Shown: positions 7,407 through 14,436, counted from the stretch's first letter. The stretch: 22,621 bases of DNA from Paludibacteraceae bacterium (GCA_016297215.1 JAEDGZ010000030.1:1-22621), one strand, 5' to 3'. Notes: a model not told the origin generated them from the letters alone. Translations and numbers: made by a program.

Positions 7407-7754
7407 ATGGCAAATGGAATAGAAATGAGTCTTTTGGAGCCCGAAGAGCGCAAGGAGATTGTGTTTATTTGGAATATGATTCCCGTGGAGGACAAGCAAG
7501 GCATGACGGAAGAAGATGTGTTGCTGGTGCTGGACGCGATGGATGATTTCTTGGAAGAGGAGGGCTTGCTCCATGTGGATGAAGAGAGTGGGGAAGTGGA
7601 ATACGAGGATGGTGAGGTGGATGAGACTGCGCAGATGGCGTATGTGGCGCAAGCCGCCAAAGAGCAGGGAAGTGCGCTGACGATGGTGCAGATTCAGTTG
7701 ATTATGGACGGGGAGTTTCAGTATGGGTTGCAGGAAGGATGGTATGAGGAGTGA
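7407..7754 (+). CDS. Small acidic protein of unknown function
   Basis: A 115-residue, strongly acidic, soluble protein (Glu/Asp-rich throughout, for example EEEGLLHVDEESGEVEYEDG). The frame is open further upstream from 7344, but the ATG at 7407 is preferred: it lies about 45 nt after the predicted transcription start of the divergent promoter, whereas 7344 would be upstream of that start. The N-terminal half looks helical (PEERKEIVFIWNMIPVEDKQGMTEEDVLLVLDAMDDFLEE). The C-terminal half (AQMAYVAQAAKEQGSALTMVQIQLIMDGEFQYGLQEG) also looks helical and ends in an aromatic tail. I do not recognise the family; conserved small acidic proteins of this kind are seen in Bacteroidota. It is divergent from cdsA and is followed by a lipid acyltransferase, so a link to envelope lipids is possible but unproven. 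Confidence 0.8.
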   Translation: MANGIEMSLLEPEERKEIVFIWNMIPVEDKQGMTEEDVLLVLDAMDDFLEEEGLLHVDEESGEVEYEDGEVDETAQMAYVAQAAKEQGSALTMVQIQLIMDGEFQYGLQEGWYEE

Positions 7755-7758
7755 GAAC

Positions 7759-7784
7759 AATTAGGAATTAGGAATTAGGAATTA
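7759..7784 (+). repeat. Tandem AATTAGG array, 7-bp unit
   Basis: Three full copies of AATTAGG (7759-7765, 7766-7772, 7773-7779) and a partial AATTA fill most of the short gap between the small acidic gene and the acyltransferase. The array ends 8 nt before the Shine-Dalgarno-like GGAGGG. A 7-bp unit is prone to replication slippage; copy number would change leader length, not the reading frame, if translation starts at 7804. Confidence 0.85.
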
Positions 7785-7803
7785 TTTGGGCGGAGGGTAT
7801 AGC

Positions 7804-8670
7804 GTGATTTGGTTTGTAAAAATATTGAGTAGGATACCGTTGCGGGGGCTGTATGCTTTCGCGTCGTGGGTGCTGTATCCGTTGATGTACTATGTGGTGC
7901 GTTATAGGCGAGGCATCGTGGCGAAGAACTTGCGGCAGTCTTTTCCTAATAAGACAGATGCGGAGCGTCGTGCGATAGAAAAAAAGTTCTATCGTTCGTT
8001 CGCCGATGTGATAGTAGAGATAGTGCATGGTTATCGTGCCTCGGAAGCGGAGATGCGTGAGCGTGTGGTGTTTGAGAATGAGGAGTTGATGATACGTTTG
8101 CTATCTGAATATGGAGCCTGCATCGGCATGCTGGCGCACATGGGTAACTGGGAGTGGATGGCAGATTTTAACCAACATCTTGTTCCGTATGATATGATCC
8201 AAGCGAATATCTATCGCAAGTTGAAGAATGGGGGTATGGATAGTCTGATGAATGCTATTCGCAGTCGCCGCGGCGGGATATTGATAGAAAAACAGCAGGT
8301 GCTTCGACAAATGCTGACGCTTCGGAAGGAGGGTAGGCGAGTGGTATATGGTTTTATTTGCGACCAGAAACCTCGTCCGCAGGTAACTCGCTGCTGGACG
8401 ACATTCTTGCATCAAGAGACAGGATTTCTGGACGGTAGCGAGGTGCTGGCGAAGAAATTCGGTTATCCTGTGGTGTATGTGCATATAACGCGGCCTGAGC
8501 GCGGGCGATATGTGGCTCGCTTTGAAGTGATAACGGAAAATCCAAAGGCAGAGCCGGAGAATGCCATCACGCTGCGGTACGCACAGTTGCTGGAAGAGAA
8601 TATCAAGGAACAGCCGGAGTTGTGGCTATGGACACACAACCGCTGGAAATGGGGTAGAGTGGTTGAGTGA
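7804..8670 (+). CDS. Lysophospholipid/lipid A acyltransferase, LpxL/HtrB-like
   Basis: An inner-membrane-associated acyltransferase of the LpxL/LpxM (HtrB) family (288 residues), which typically adds a secondary acyl chain to lipid A. The catalytic HX4E motif is HMGNWE, with His112 and Glu117. Other family blocks are the N-terminal hydrophobic segment (LYAFASWVLYPLMYYVVRYRRGIVAKNLRQSFP), the FICDQKPRP segment, and the end PELWLWTHNRWKW, which closely matches the family's usual WxHxRWK-type ending. I choose the GTG at 7804 because GGAGGG lies 6 nt upstream (7792-7797). A TTG at 7786 is an in-frame alternative that would put the ribosome site inside the gene. It follows the acidic-protein gene by 49 nt and is probably co-transcribed from the divergent promoter. 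The exact substrate and acyl chain cannot be told. Confidence 0.9.
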   Translation: MIWFVKILSRIPLRGLYAFASWVLYPLMYYVVRYRRGIVAKNLRQSFPNKTDAERRAIEKKFYRSFADVIVEIVHGYRASEAEMRERVVFENEELMIRLLSEYGACIGMLAHMGNWEWMADFNQHLVPYDMIQANIYRKLKNGGMDSLMNAIRSRRGGILIEKQQVLRQMLTLRKEGRRVVYGFICDQKPRPQVTRCWTTFLHQETGFLDGSEVLAKKFGYPVVYVHITRPERGRYVARFEVITENPKAEPENAITLRYAQLLEENIKEQPELWLWTHNRWKWGRVVE

Positions 8671-8716
8671 GATTGAACATTCATTTAACGCGAACTCGAA
8701 ATAAGAAACATATTTT

Positions 8717-8743
8717 TAGCAGGCGGGGACGCCTGCGTACCAG
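8717..8743. repeat. Dispersed GC hairpin repeat, copy 2 (intergenic)
   Basis: GCAGGCG (8719-8725), a 4-nt loop, and CGCCTGC (8730-8736), followed by GTACCAGGAC. The stem and the CCAG-type tail match the copy at 6391-6413 and, less exactly, those within mtaB. It lies 47 nt after the acyltransferase stop and might help end that transcript, but no T tract follows. Confidence 0.7.
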
Positions 8744-8816
8744 GACAAAGAAACAACGATGATTTTTTATGTCAACAAAAATTGCCAAAAATTATTCAAA
8801 TATTTTTTTTCTTTAA

Positions 8817-8851
8817 CATATAATTGTCATATAATTAATCATTAATTCATT
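8817..8851 (+). repeat. AT box copy 1 (upstream of mtaB)
   Basis: This copy contains TAATTGTCATATAATTA followed by ATCATTAATTCATT. The core is a near-palindrome, TAATT then 6-7 nt then TAATTA. The same box recurs at 8939-8970 and 10611-10645. The similarity to the 10611 copy extends upstream into matching A/T-rich sequence containing TTCAAATATTT/TTCAAAATATTT. Confidence 0.65.
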
Positions 8852-8938
8852 ACCAAAAACCAAATTAGTCTTTGAGTGCTGAAGTAACTCGCTTATATCG
8901 AACTCACGTTAATTAGCCTTTTGCTTCAACAAGAAATG

Positions 8939-8970
8939 GTTTAATTATCATGTAATTAGTTAATAATTCG
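8939..8970 (+). repeat. AT box copy 2 (abuts the mtaB start)
   Basis: TAATTATCATGTAATTA followed by GTTAATAATTC ends 1 nt before the mtaB ATG at 8972. It differs from the 10611 copy at only one position in the 17-nt core. A box this close to the start codon would lie in the mRNA leader or overlap the promoter, so it could affect initiation. No role is known. Confidence 0.6.
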
Positions 8971-8971
8971 T

Positions 8972-10516
8972 ATGAAAATAGCATTCTGCACACTGGGTTG
9001 TAAGTTGAACTTTGCGGAGAGTAGCGCGATAGGTAAGGCGTTGCTCGGGCTGGGGCATGTGCGCGCCAAGCAGGGCGAGGAGGCGGATGTGGTGGTGCTG
9101 AACACCTGCTCGGTGACGGATGCCGCCGACCATAAGGGGCGGCAGGCTATTCATCGGCTGCGCAGGCAACACCCGCAGGCGGTATTGATAGTAACGGGTT
9201 GCTATGCTGCGTTGAAAGGGCAGGAGATAGGGATGATGCCCGAGGTGGACTATGTGGTAGGCGCTAACGAGAAAGAGAAGGTGGTGGAAATAATAAAGAC
9301 GTTGGATGAAGGATTAAGGATAAAGGATGAAAGACGAGATAGTTCCGACTATGAAAACGCTGATACGAAGGTAACAAGTCCTTCATCCTGTGTTCTTCAT
9401 CCTTCATCCTCAAATGATTCTTTCTTCTCTGCCTGCTCGTGGGACGATAGAACGCGGTGCTTCCTGAAAGTGCAGGACGGGTGTAACTATTTCTGCACGT
9501 ACTGCACCATTCCTTTGGCGCGCGGTCGGTCGCGGAATGCGTCTATTGCCGACATCGTGGCGCAGGCAGAGCAGGCGCTGCGCGAAGGGGCGAAAGAGAT
9601 AGTGCTCACGGGTGTGAACATTGGCGACTTCGGACGCAGTACGGGAGAGCGGTTTATCGATTTACTGAAAGCGTTGGATTGTTTGGGGGAGACGGGGACC
9701 CTCCCCAACCCTCCCTACAAGGGAGGGAGCAGGGAAAATAGTTCCGACTCTGATGCTTTGTTGACGAGAGAGAATACCGCGGGCGAGACGCCCGCGTCCC
9801 CAGTGGCTGCGCAGAATGGTGCGGTCTGGAGACCGCACCTCCTTGATAGTGCACAAAATACCGCGGGCGAGACGCCCGCGTCCCCAGTGGGTAGTCCTTC
9901 ATCTTGTGTCCTTCATCCTGCGTCCGACTACCGTTTTCGTATCTCGTCTTGTGAGCCGAATCTTCTGACGGACGAGGTGATAGAGTTTGTGGCGAACAGC
10001 AAGCATTTCGCGCCCCATTTTCATATTCCTTTGCAGTCAGGCAACGATGAGGTGCTGAAGATTATGCATAGGCATTACGACCGCGCGTTGTTCGCCGAGC
10101 GGGTGGCGCATATCCGCGAGCGGATGCCTAATGCGTTCATCGGCGTGGATTGTATGGTGGGCGTGCGCGGCGAGACAGAGGAGCGTTGGGAGGACTACTT
10201 GGCGTTTGTTAAGCAACTGGATGTGAGTCAGTTGCATGTGTTCACCTACTCGGAGCGGGCGAACACGCGCATGCTGGAGATGGACTTGTATGTGGTGCCC
10301 AAGAAAGAGCGCGAGCGCAGGAGCAAGATACTGCATGCGGTGAGCGATGAGAAGTTGCAGGCGTTTTACGCGAAGCACCGAGGCGAAGAGGCAACAGTGC
10401 TGTGGGAAGGAAAACGCGAAGACGGGATGATGGCGGGCTTCACGGAGAACTACATCAAGGTGCATGCGCCCTACGATAAGGCGAAAGTGAATACGTTTGA
10501 GAGGGTGAGGATATAA
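8972..10516 (+). CDS. mtaB: tRNA threonylcarbamoyladenosine methylthiotransferase MtaB, with two in-frame inserts
   Basis: A radical-SAM methylthiotransferase that converts t6A to ms2t6A at position 37 of ANN-decoding tRNAs. The N-terminal [4Fe-4S] site uses Cys10 (TLGCKLN), Cys46 (LNTCSVTD) and Cys77 (TGCYA). The radical-SAM triad CNYFCTYC is Cys171, Cys175 and Cys178. The C-terminal region after about residue 450 fits a TRAM domain. At 514 residues it is well above the usual 430-450. The excess lies in two low-complexity blocks. Residues ~111-150 are in the linker between the N-terminal and radical-SAM domains. Residues ~240-319 fall between LLKALDCL and YRFRISSCEPN, which are normally nearly adjacent. 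Both blocks are encoded by intergenic-type repeats that stay in frame. All catalytic residues are intact, so the enzyme may be active. Confidence 0.94.
   Translation: MKIAFCTLGCKLNFAESSAIGKALLGLGHVRAKQGEEADVVVLNTCSVTDAADHKGRQAIHRLRRQHPQAVLIVTGCYAALKGQEIGMMPEVDYVVGANEKEKVVEIIKTLDEGLRIKDERRDSSDYENADTKVTSPSSCVLHPSSSNDSFFSACSWDDRTRCFLKVQDGCNYFCTYCTIPLARGRSRNASIADIVAQAEQALREGAKEIVLTGVNIGDFGRSTGERFIDLLKALDCLGETGTLPNPPYKGGSRENSSDSDALLTRENTAGETPASPVAAQNGAVWRPHLLDSAQNTAGETPASPVGSPSSCVLHPASDYRFRISSCEPNLLTDEVIEFVANSKHFAPHFHIPLQSGNDEVLKIMHRHYDRALFAERVAHIRERMPNAFIGVDCMVGVRGETEERWEDYLAFVKQLDVSQLHVFTYSERANTRMLEMDLYVVPKKERERRSKILHAVSDEKLQAFYAKHRGEEATVLWEGKREDGMMAGFTENYIKVHAPYDKAKVNTFERVRI
9302..9421 (+). repeat. 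Insert 1 in mtaB: GGATGAAGGA inverted/direct repeats
   Basis: GGATGAAGGA (9304-9313) is exactly complementary to TCCTTCATCC (9379-9388), repeated at 9400-9409; further GGAT(G/A)AA words lie at 9311-9332. Between them is ATAGTTCCGACT (9339-9350), which recurs in insert 2 at 9738-9749. The block is translated as a Ser/Asp-rich linker (residues ~111-150). The boundaries are estimated from where normal MtaB sequence stops and resumes. Confidence 0.75.
9773..9806 (+). repeat. GC hairpin repeat, copy 3 (inside mtaB)
   Basis: A 34-nt unit starting AATACCGCGGGCGAGACG and ending TCCCCAGTGG. Its core CGCGGGCG-AGA-CGCCCGCG is an 8-bp stem with a 3-nt loop. It is identical over all 34 nt to the copy at 9857-9890, implying recent duplication or conversion. 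It encodes NTAGETPASPV. Confidence 0.9.
9857..9890 (+). repeat. GC hairpin repeat, copy 4 (inside mtaB)
   Basis: The exact 34-nt duplicate of 9773-9806, in the same orientation and the same reading frame, 84 nt downstream. Between the two copies lies the distinct GGTGCGGTCT palindrome. It also encodes NTAGETPASPV. Confidence 0.9.
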
Positions 10517-10610
10517 GGTTACGTTTACAAAAACAATCAATAATAACAACAAAAACTCTTTTATTCAACAAATATTCACAAATATTGTTCAAAATATTTA
10601 TTTCTATAAC

Positions 10611-10645
10611 GTATAATTATCGTGTAATTATTCATTAATTCATTG
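10611..10645 (+). repeat. AT box copy 3 (upstream of SulP gene)
   Basis: TAATTATCGTGTAATTA followed by TTCATTAATTCATT. It matches copy 1 (8817-8851) in the following ATTAATTCATT and copy 2 (8939-8970) in the core. Upstream A/T-rich sequence also aligns with that of copy 1, so the shared segment is about 70 nt. Confidence 0.65.
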
Positions 10646-10695
10646 TCCACAGGAAGCTTGTTTTGATAGTTGTTAGTTAGTCTTTTAGGGGGTAT

Positions 10696-10712
10696 AATCT
10701 TAATAATCGTAC
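10696..10712 (+). repeat. 17-nt direct repeat upstream of SulP gene, copy 1
   Basis: AATCTTAATAATCGTAC, identical to 10801-10817 and 105 nt from it. Each is preceded by a GGG-containing segment and followed within 2 nt by a T run ending in G (TTTTTGA). An operator or promoter role is inferred from position only. Confidence 0.75.
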
Positions 10713-10800
10713 CTTTTTGAAGACGGCTTACAACCCTTATTAGACCCTTACTTAACCCTTTGTTTTTTCGCTTGAAAAAGTGATTCTGCGAAAAGGGTGA

Positions 10801-10817
10801 AATCTTAATAATCGTAC
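10801..10817 (+). repeat. 17-nt direct repeat upstream of SulP gene, copy 2
   Basis: The exact second copy of AATCTTAATAATCGTAC, ending 32 nt before the SulP start codon and followed by TGTTTTTGA. Its position would suit a promoter-proximal regulatory site. Confidence 0.75.
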
Positions 10818-10849
10818 TGTTTTTGATTTTATTATAGTCTGTTTAATTT

Positions 10850-12592
10850 ATGAAGAATTTTTTCTCATTTAAGGAAGTGTTTGCTCCTAAGTTGTTTACG
10901 GGCATGAAAGGCTACAACAAGGAGCGTTTTCTGCAAGACGCGGTGGCGGGCGTGATAGTCGGTATCGTGGCTATCCCGCTGGCGATAGCGTTCGGTATCT
11001 CGTCTGGCGTAGGTCCGACGGAGGGCTTGATAACGGCGATTATCGCGGGTTTCATCATCTCGGCATTCGGCGGAAGCAAGGTGCAGATAGGCGGTCCGAC
11101 GGGCGCGTTTATCGTGATTATCTACGGCATTATCCAGCAGCATGGGCTGGCGGGCTTGCTGATAGCCACCATCATGGCGGGTATTCTGCTGATTCTCATG
11201 GGCGTATTCCAGTTGGGCAACGTCATCAAGTTCGTACCTTATCCTGTGATTATCGGCTTCACGGCGGGTATAGCGGTAACCATCTTCACCACGCAGATGA
11301 ACGACCTCTTCGGCTTGGGTATCACCGATGCGCCGGCGGACTTCATCCACAAGTGGATGTGCTACGCGGAGCATTGGCAGGATGTGAACTGGTGGGCGTT
11401 CGGGATAGGTATCTTGTCGCTGGCGTTGATTATCGCCACGCCTTTTGTGAGCAAGAAAATCCCGGGTTCGCTGGTTGCCATCGTGGTGATGACGCTGGCG
11501 GCATGGCTGCTGAAGCGCTTTGCGGGCGTGGAGGGTATCACGACTATTGCCGACCTCTACACCCTGCCGCACGGTATTCCTGCGCCGCACCTGCCGTCGC
11601 TGGAGTTGGCGGAGGGACAGACGCTGCTCTCGCTGGTGCAAGACCTGTTCCCGTCGGCGTTCACGATAGCCATGCTGGGAGCCATCGAGTCGCTGCTGTC
11701 GGCGATGGTGGCAGACGGTGTGATAGGCGATAAGCACAACTCCAACACCGAGTTGATAGCGCAAGGCGTGGCAAACGTGGTAGTGCCGTTCTTCGGCGGT
11801 ATCCCCGCGACGGGGGCGATTGCCCGCACGATGACCAATATCAACAATGGCGGACGCACGCCCGTGGCGGGTATCGTGCATGCGCTGGTGCTGCTGCTGG
11901 TGCTGCTGTTCTTGGGTGAGTTGGTCGGGATGATTCCGATGGCATGCTTGGCGGGCGTGCTGGTGATGGTCAGTTACAACATGTCGGGCTGGCGGTCGTT
12001 CCTCTGGATGGCGCACGCGCCGAAGTCGGACTTCATCGTGATGTTGGTTACCTTTGTGCTGACGGTGATATTCAACCTGACGGTGGCTATCGAGGTAGGC
12101 TTGCTGCTGGCGGTCATCCTCTTCATCAAGCGCACCAACGAGGCGACGGTCATCCGCTCGTTCTCCCATGAACTCGACCCGTCGAAGAACAACGATGTGC
12201 GGCTGCACGGCGACGACCTAGCCATGCTCCATATCCCGCACCACACCGATGTGTACGAGATAGACGGTCCGTACTTCTTCGGTATCGCCAATAAGTTCGA
12301 CGAGATAAGCCGCCGCATCGGACAAGACGACCTGAAGGTGCGGATTATCCGCATGCGCAAGGTGTCGTTCATCGACTCGACAGGTATTCACAACTTGGAG
12401 CAACTCTATCTGCGTTCGCGTCACTGCGGCATTCAGTTGGTGCTGTCGGGCGTGAACCACCATGTGTTCCACACGCTGGAGAAAGCAGGATTGGTGGAGA
12501 TGATTGGCAGGCAGAACATCCGCGACCATATCAATGGCGCCCTCTCCCGCGCAGCGGAACTGGTAGGCGAAGAGCCCGAGAAGCACAACTAG
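10850..12592 (+). CDS. SulP-family inorganic anion transporter with STAS domain
   Basis: An inner-membrane transporter of the SLC26/SulP family (580 residues). The N-terminal region (after FLQDAVAGVIVGIVAIPLAIAFGISSGVGPTEGL) is the conserved first transmembrane block, and KVQIGGPTGAFIVIIYGI is the family's hallmark third-helix segment. Many hydrophobic segments continue to about residue 425. The C-terminal STAS domain (about 440-560) contains FIDSTGIHNL with Asp509, Ser510 and Gly512 at the regulatory loop. SulP proteins carry sulfate, bicarbonate or other anions; the substrate cannot be told from sequence and no sulfate-assimilation genes are nearby. The ATG at 10850 gives a normal N-terminus. 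It is the last housekeeping gene before the repeat-bounded cassette. Confidence 0.93.
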   Translation: MKNFFSFKEVFAPKLFTGMKGYNKERFLQDAVAGVIVGIVAIPLAIAFGISSGVGPTEGLITAIIAGFIISAFGGSKVQIGGPTGAFIVIIYGIIQQHGLAGLLIATIMAGILLILMGVFQLGNVIKFVPYPVIIGFTAGIAVTIFTTQMNDLFGLGITDAPADFIHKWMCYAEHWQDVNWWAFGIGILSLALIIATPFVSKKIPGSLVAIVVMTLAAWLLKRFAGVEGITTIADLYTLPHGIPAPHLPSLELAEGQTLLSLVQDLFPSAFTIAMLGAIESLLSAMVADGVIGDKHNSNTELIAQGVANVVVPFFGGIPATGAIARTMTNINNGGRTPVAGIVHALVLLLVLLFLGELVGMIPMACLAGVLVMVSYNMSGWRSFLWMAHAPKSDFIVMLVTFVLTVIFNLTVAIEVGLLLAVILFIKRTNEATVIRSFSHELDPSKNNDVRLHGDDLAMLHIPHHTDVYEIDGPYFFGIANKFDEISRRIGQDDLKVRIIRMRKVSFIDSTGIHNLEQLYLRSRHCGIQLVLSGVNHHVFHTLEKAGLVEMIGRQNIRDHINGALSRAAELVGEEPEKHN

Positions 12593-12609
12593 TATTAAGC
12601 AGCTGGCGG

Positions 12610-12684
12610 GGCAGAAGGCGTTAAAAATCAATAAAAAACAGCCGTTTCCTTGTATATCTCGAAAAAAAGCGTACCTCTTGCGCA
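12610..12684 (+). repeat. Left direct repeat (R1) of the DUF262 cassette
   Basis: Begins 18 nt after the SulP stop. From GAAGGCG at 12614 to 12684 it aligns with 16603-16675 with four substitutions and two single-base gaps by eye. It contains TTG (12650-12652) and, 19 nt on, TACCTCTTG (12672-12680), a weakened version of the consensus -7 box found intact in R2. The repeat stops in what is the loop of a palindrome in R2: the right arm is absent here. It may still drive the DUF262 genes. Confidence 0.9.
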
Positions 12685-12737
12685 TAATAAACCTACACGT
12701 GGAATACAAGAAAATATTGTAAAATACATTTATAGTA

Positions 12738-14435
12738 ATGACTACAAATTTAGATACAAAATTAGTCGGGGGTATTGCCGGTGAGTTTATTATTCCTTCA
12801 TATCAACGAGGCTATCGTTGGGATGAAGAAGTAACAATGTTGCTTGATGACATTAATGATATTCCCGATGGGGCGGAGTATTGTCTTCAGCCAGTAGTTG
12901 TGCGTAAGATTGCGGAAAGTAAGTACGAATTGATTGATGGTCAACAACGGTTGACAACTCTATTCTTGCTTTTTAGCTATATTAAAACATTTCGGCCAAA
13001 GATGAATATTAAATATTCTATAGATTATGAAATTAGGAAAAATAGCAAGCAATTTTTGTCAACTATTGATTTTGATAATCCGAAAAACAATCCGCAGAAT
13101 ATTGATGAATACTTTATAAATAAGGCAGTTGAAAGAATCCATGAATGGTTCAGTAAGCAAGAAGATGCCGATAACACAGCCTCGTTATTTGCAGATAAGT
13201 TAAATAATCACGTAAAAGTTATATGGTATGAAATAGATGAAACGGAAGATGCCGTTTCTCTGTTTACCCGATTGAATATAGGTAAGATTCCATTGACTAA
13301 TGCAGAATTGGTAAAAGCTGTTTTCTTGAGTAGAAATAATGGAATTGATGAGCGCCATCAGCTGGAAATTGTAACTCAATGGGATACCATCGAAAATGAG
13401 CTCCATAATGAACAATTTTGGGCATTTATTACGAATAAGGATGCCGATTTGTTTCCCACAAGAATTGAGTTGCTCTTTGATCTTATGGCTGATAAACCAG
13501 ACAATGATAGGGAACGACTTAGAACATTGTTTTATTTTCAAAAACGAATTAGAACCATACAGAAGGATGGTGGTAACAAAATTGATATATGGAAAGATGT
13601 GGTATCTTATTTTCAGCGTATTAAAGAATGGTATAATAATTCAGAGTTGTACCATAAAATAGGATATCTAATTGCTGTAAGACAAAAAGCATTATCAGAC
13701 CTAATTAGCGAGTCTTCACAATGTCCTAAGACAAAGTTCATCCGTCTGTTGGATAAATGGATTGCTGATAGTATTCTTTTTGAGAAATATTCAGATCTCT
13801 CATACGATGTACCATCCGAAAGAGCATGTATAGAAAAAATCCTATTGCTCTTTAACGTCATAAGCGTATATACCAATGGAGATCAATCCATGTTTTTTCC
13901 CTTCGCACAGCATAAGCAAAAGAAAGGTGGATGGTCGTTAGAGCACATCCATGCTCAACAGTCAGAAGGTCTTAAAACTGCTGAGTTGTGGGTTGAGTGG
14001 CTGAAGTTACATGTAAAGTCGTTAAAAAACATTGATGCTATGCGATATGATGGTTTGATAAAGGAAATTGAGGCATCCTATGAAAACATTAATCGCGAGC
14101 GTTTTCAAGAACTCTTTGAAAAGGTGATTACAAGTTTAGACTTAGAACAAACACCTGAGTATATTCACTCTTTATCAAATATGGCTTTATTAGGTAGAGA
14201 TGAAAATTCCGCTCTGAATAATTCTACCTTTGATGTGAAACGAGATAAAATCTTGGAAATGGATAAACGGGGAGACTATATCCCAATTTGTACGCGTAGA
14301 GTATTCTTGAAGTATTACACAAGTTCCGAACATAATCAAATACACTTTTGGGGACAGGCAGATAGAGAAGATTATCTAAATGCAATGAATGAAACTTTAA
14401 AACCATTTTTAACCCTGATTAACAAGACAATTTAA
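12738..14435 (+). CDS. DUF262 + DUF1524 (HNH-like) protein, GmrSD/SspE-type
   Basis: A 565-residue protein with an N-terminal DUF262 domain: IPSYQRGYRW (19-28) and IDGQQRLTTLFLL (DGQQR at 67-71), the motif that supports nucleotide hydrolysis in SspE and GmrSD relatives. The C-terminal part fits DUF1524, a His-Me/HNH-type nuclease: LEHIHAQQ (Glu402-His403-Ile404-His405), then SNMALL..N..LNN..F..KR (Asn481 to Arg502) and IPICTRRVFLKYY. The usual EHIxP is here EHIHA, with Ala for Pro. Related fused proteins restrict phage DNA, in GmrSD when it is glucosylated and in SspE as part of a phosphorothioate-sensing system; no modification genes are seen here. The coding region is much more AT-rich than its surroundings. 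The stop is 1 nt before the next gene. Family is firm; the defence role is inference. Confidence 0.9.
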   Translation: MTTNLDTKLVGGIAGEFIIPSYQRGYRWDEEVTMLLDDINDIPDGAEYCLQPVVVRKIAESKYELIDGQQRLTTLFLLFSYIKTFRPKMNIKYSIDYEIRKNSKQFLSTIDFDNPKNNPQNIDEYFINKAVERIHEWFSKQEDADNTASLFADKLNNHVKVIWYEIDETEDAVSLFTRLNIGKIPLTNAELVKAVFLSRNNGIDERHQLEIVTQWDTIENELHNEQFWAFITNKDADLFPTRIELLFDLMADKPDNDRERLRTLFYFQKRIRTIQKDGGNKIDIWKDVVSYFQRIKEWYNNSELYHKIGYLIAVRQKALSDLISESSQCPKTKFIRLLDKWIADSILFEKYSDLSYDVPSERACIEKILLLFNVISVYTNGDQSMFFPFAQHKQKKGGWSLEHIHAQQSEGLKTAELWVEWLKLHVKSLKNIDAMRYDGLIKEIEASYENINRERFQELFEKVITSLDLEQTPEYIHSLSNMALLGRDENSALNNSTFDVKRDKILEMDKRGDYIPICTRRVFLKYYTSSEHNQIHFWGQADREDYLNAMNETLKPFLTLINKTI

Positions 14436-14436
14436 T

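Larger units (their letters stand above)
8671..8971. other. Intergenic region with hairpin repeat and AT-rich boxes
   Basis: This 301-nt gap has no convincing ORF. It contains a GC hairpin repeat (8719-8736) and then a strongly AT-rich stretch with two copies of an AT box. TTAGTCTTTG around 8866-8875 loosely resembles a -7 element (TA, three nt, TTTG) but has no clear partner at the right spacing. The mtaB promoter therefore remains unplaced. Confidence 0.6.
9689..9928 (+). repeat. Insert 2 in mtaB: nest of several palindromic repeat families
   Basis: In order, this block holds CCCTCCCT-ACA-AGGGAGGG (9709-9727, 8-bp stem); ATAGTTCCGACT (9738-9749, shared with insert 1); a GC hairpin copy (9773-9806); GGTGCGGTCT-GG-AGACCGCACC (9818-9839, 10-bp stem); a second GC hairpin copy (9857-9890); and a TCCTTCAT-type segment (9896-9920) resembling 9379-9405. 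It is translated without a stop as a Pro/Thr/Gly-rich stretch containing NTAGETPASPV twice. Confidence 0.85.
10517..10849. other. AT-rich intergenic region upstream of the SulP gene
   Basis: This 333-nt gap contains no gene I can support. It holds AT box copy 3 (10611-10645), two exact copies of AATCTTAATAATCGTAC (10696-10712 and 10801-10817), and a run of ACCCTTA/AACCCTT words (10731-10761). TACC followed by T5G after the first copy, and TACTG followed by T5G after the second, resemble loose -7 boxes. The repeats may mark tandem promoters or operator sites for the SulP gene. Confidence 0.6.

Noticed and set aside
9302..9928. mtaB considered as a pseudogene because of the inserts
   Set aside because: Reading frame, both cysteine triads and the C-terminus are intact; both inserts are in frame.
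10865..12208. Minus-strand ORF of 447 codons opposite the SulP gene
   Set aside because: Extremely Arg/Gln/His-rich with no domain; it is the shadow of a clear transporter gene.
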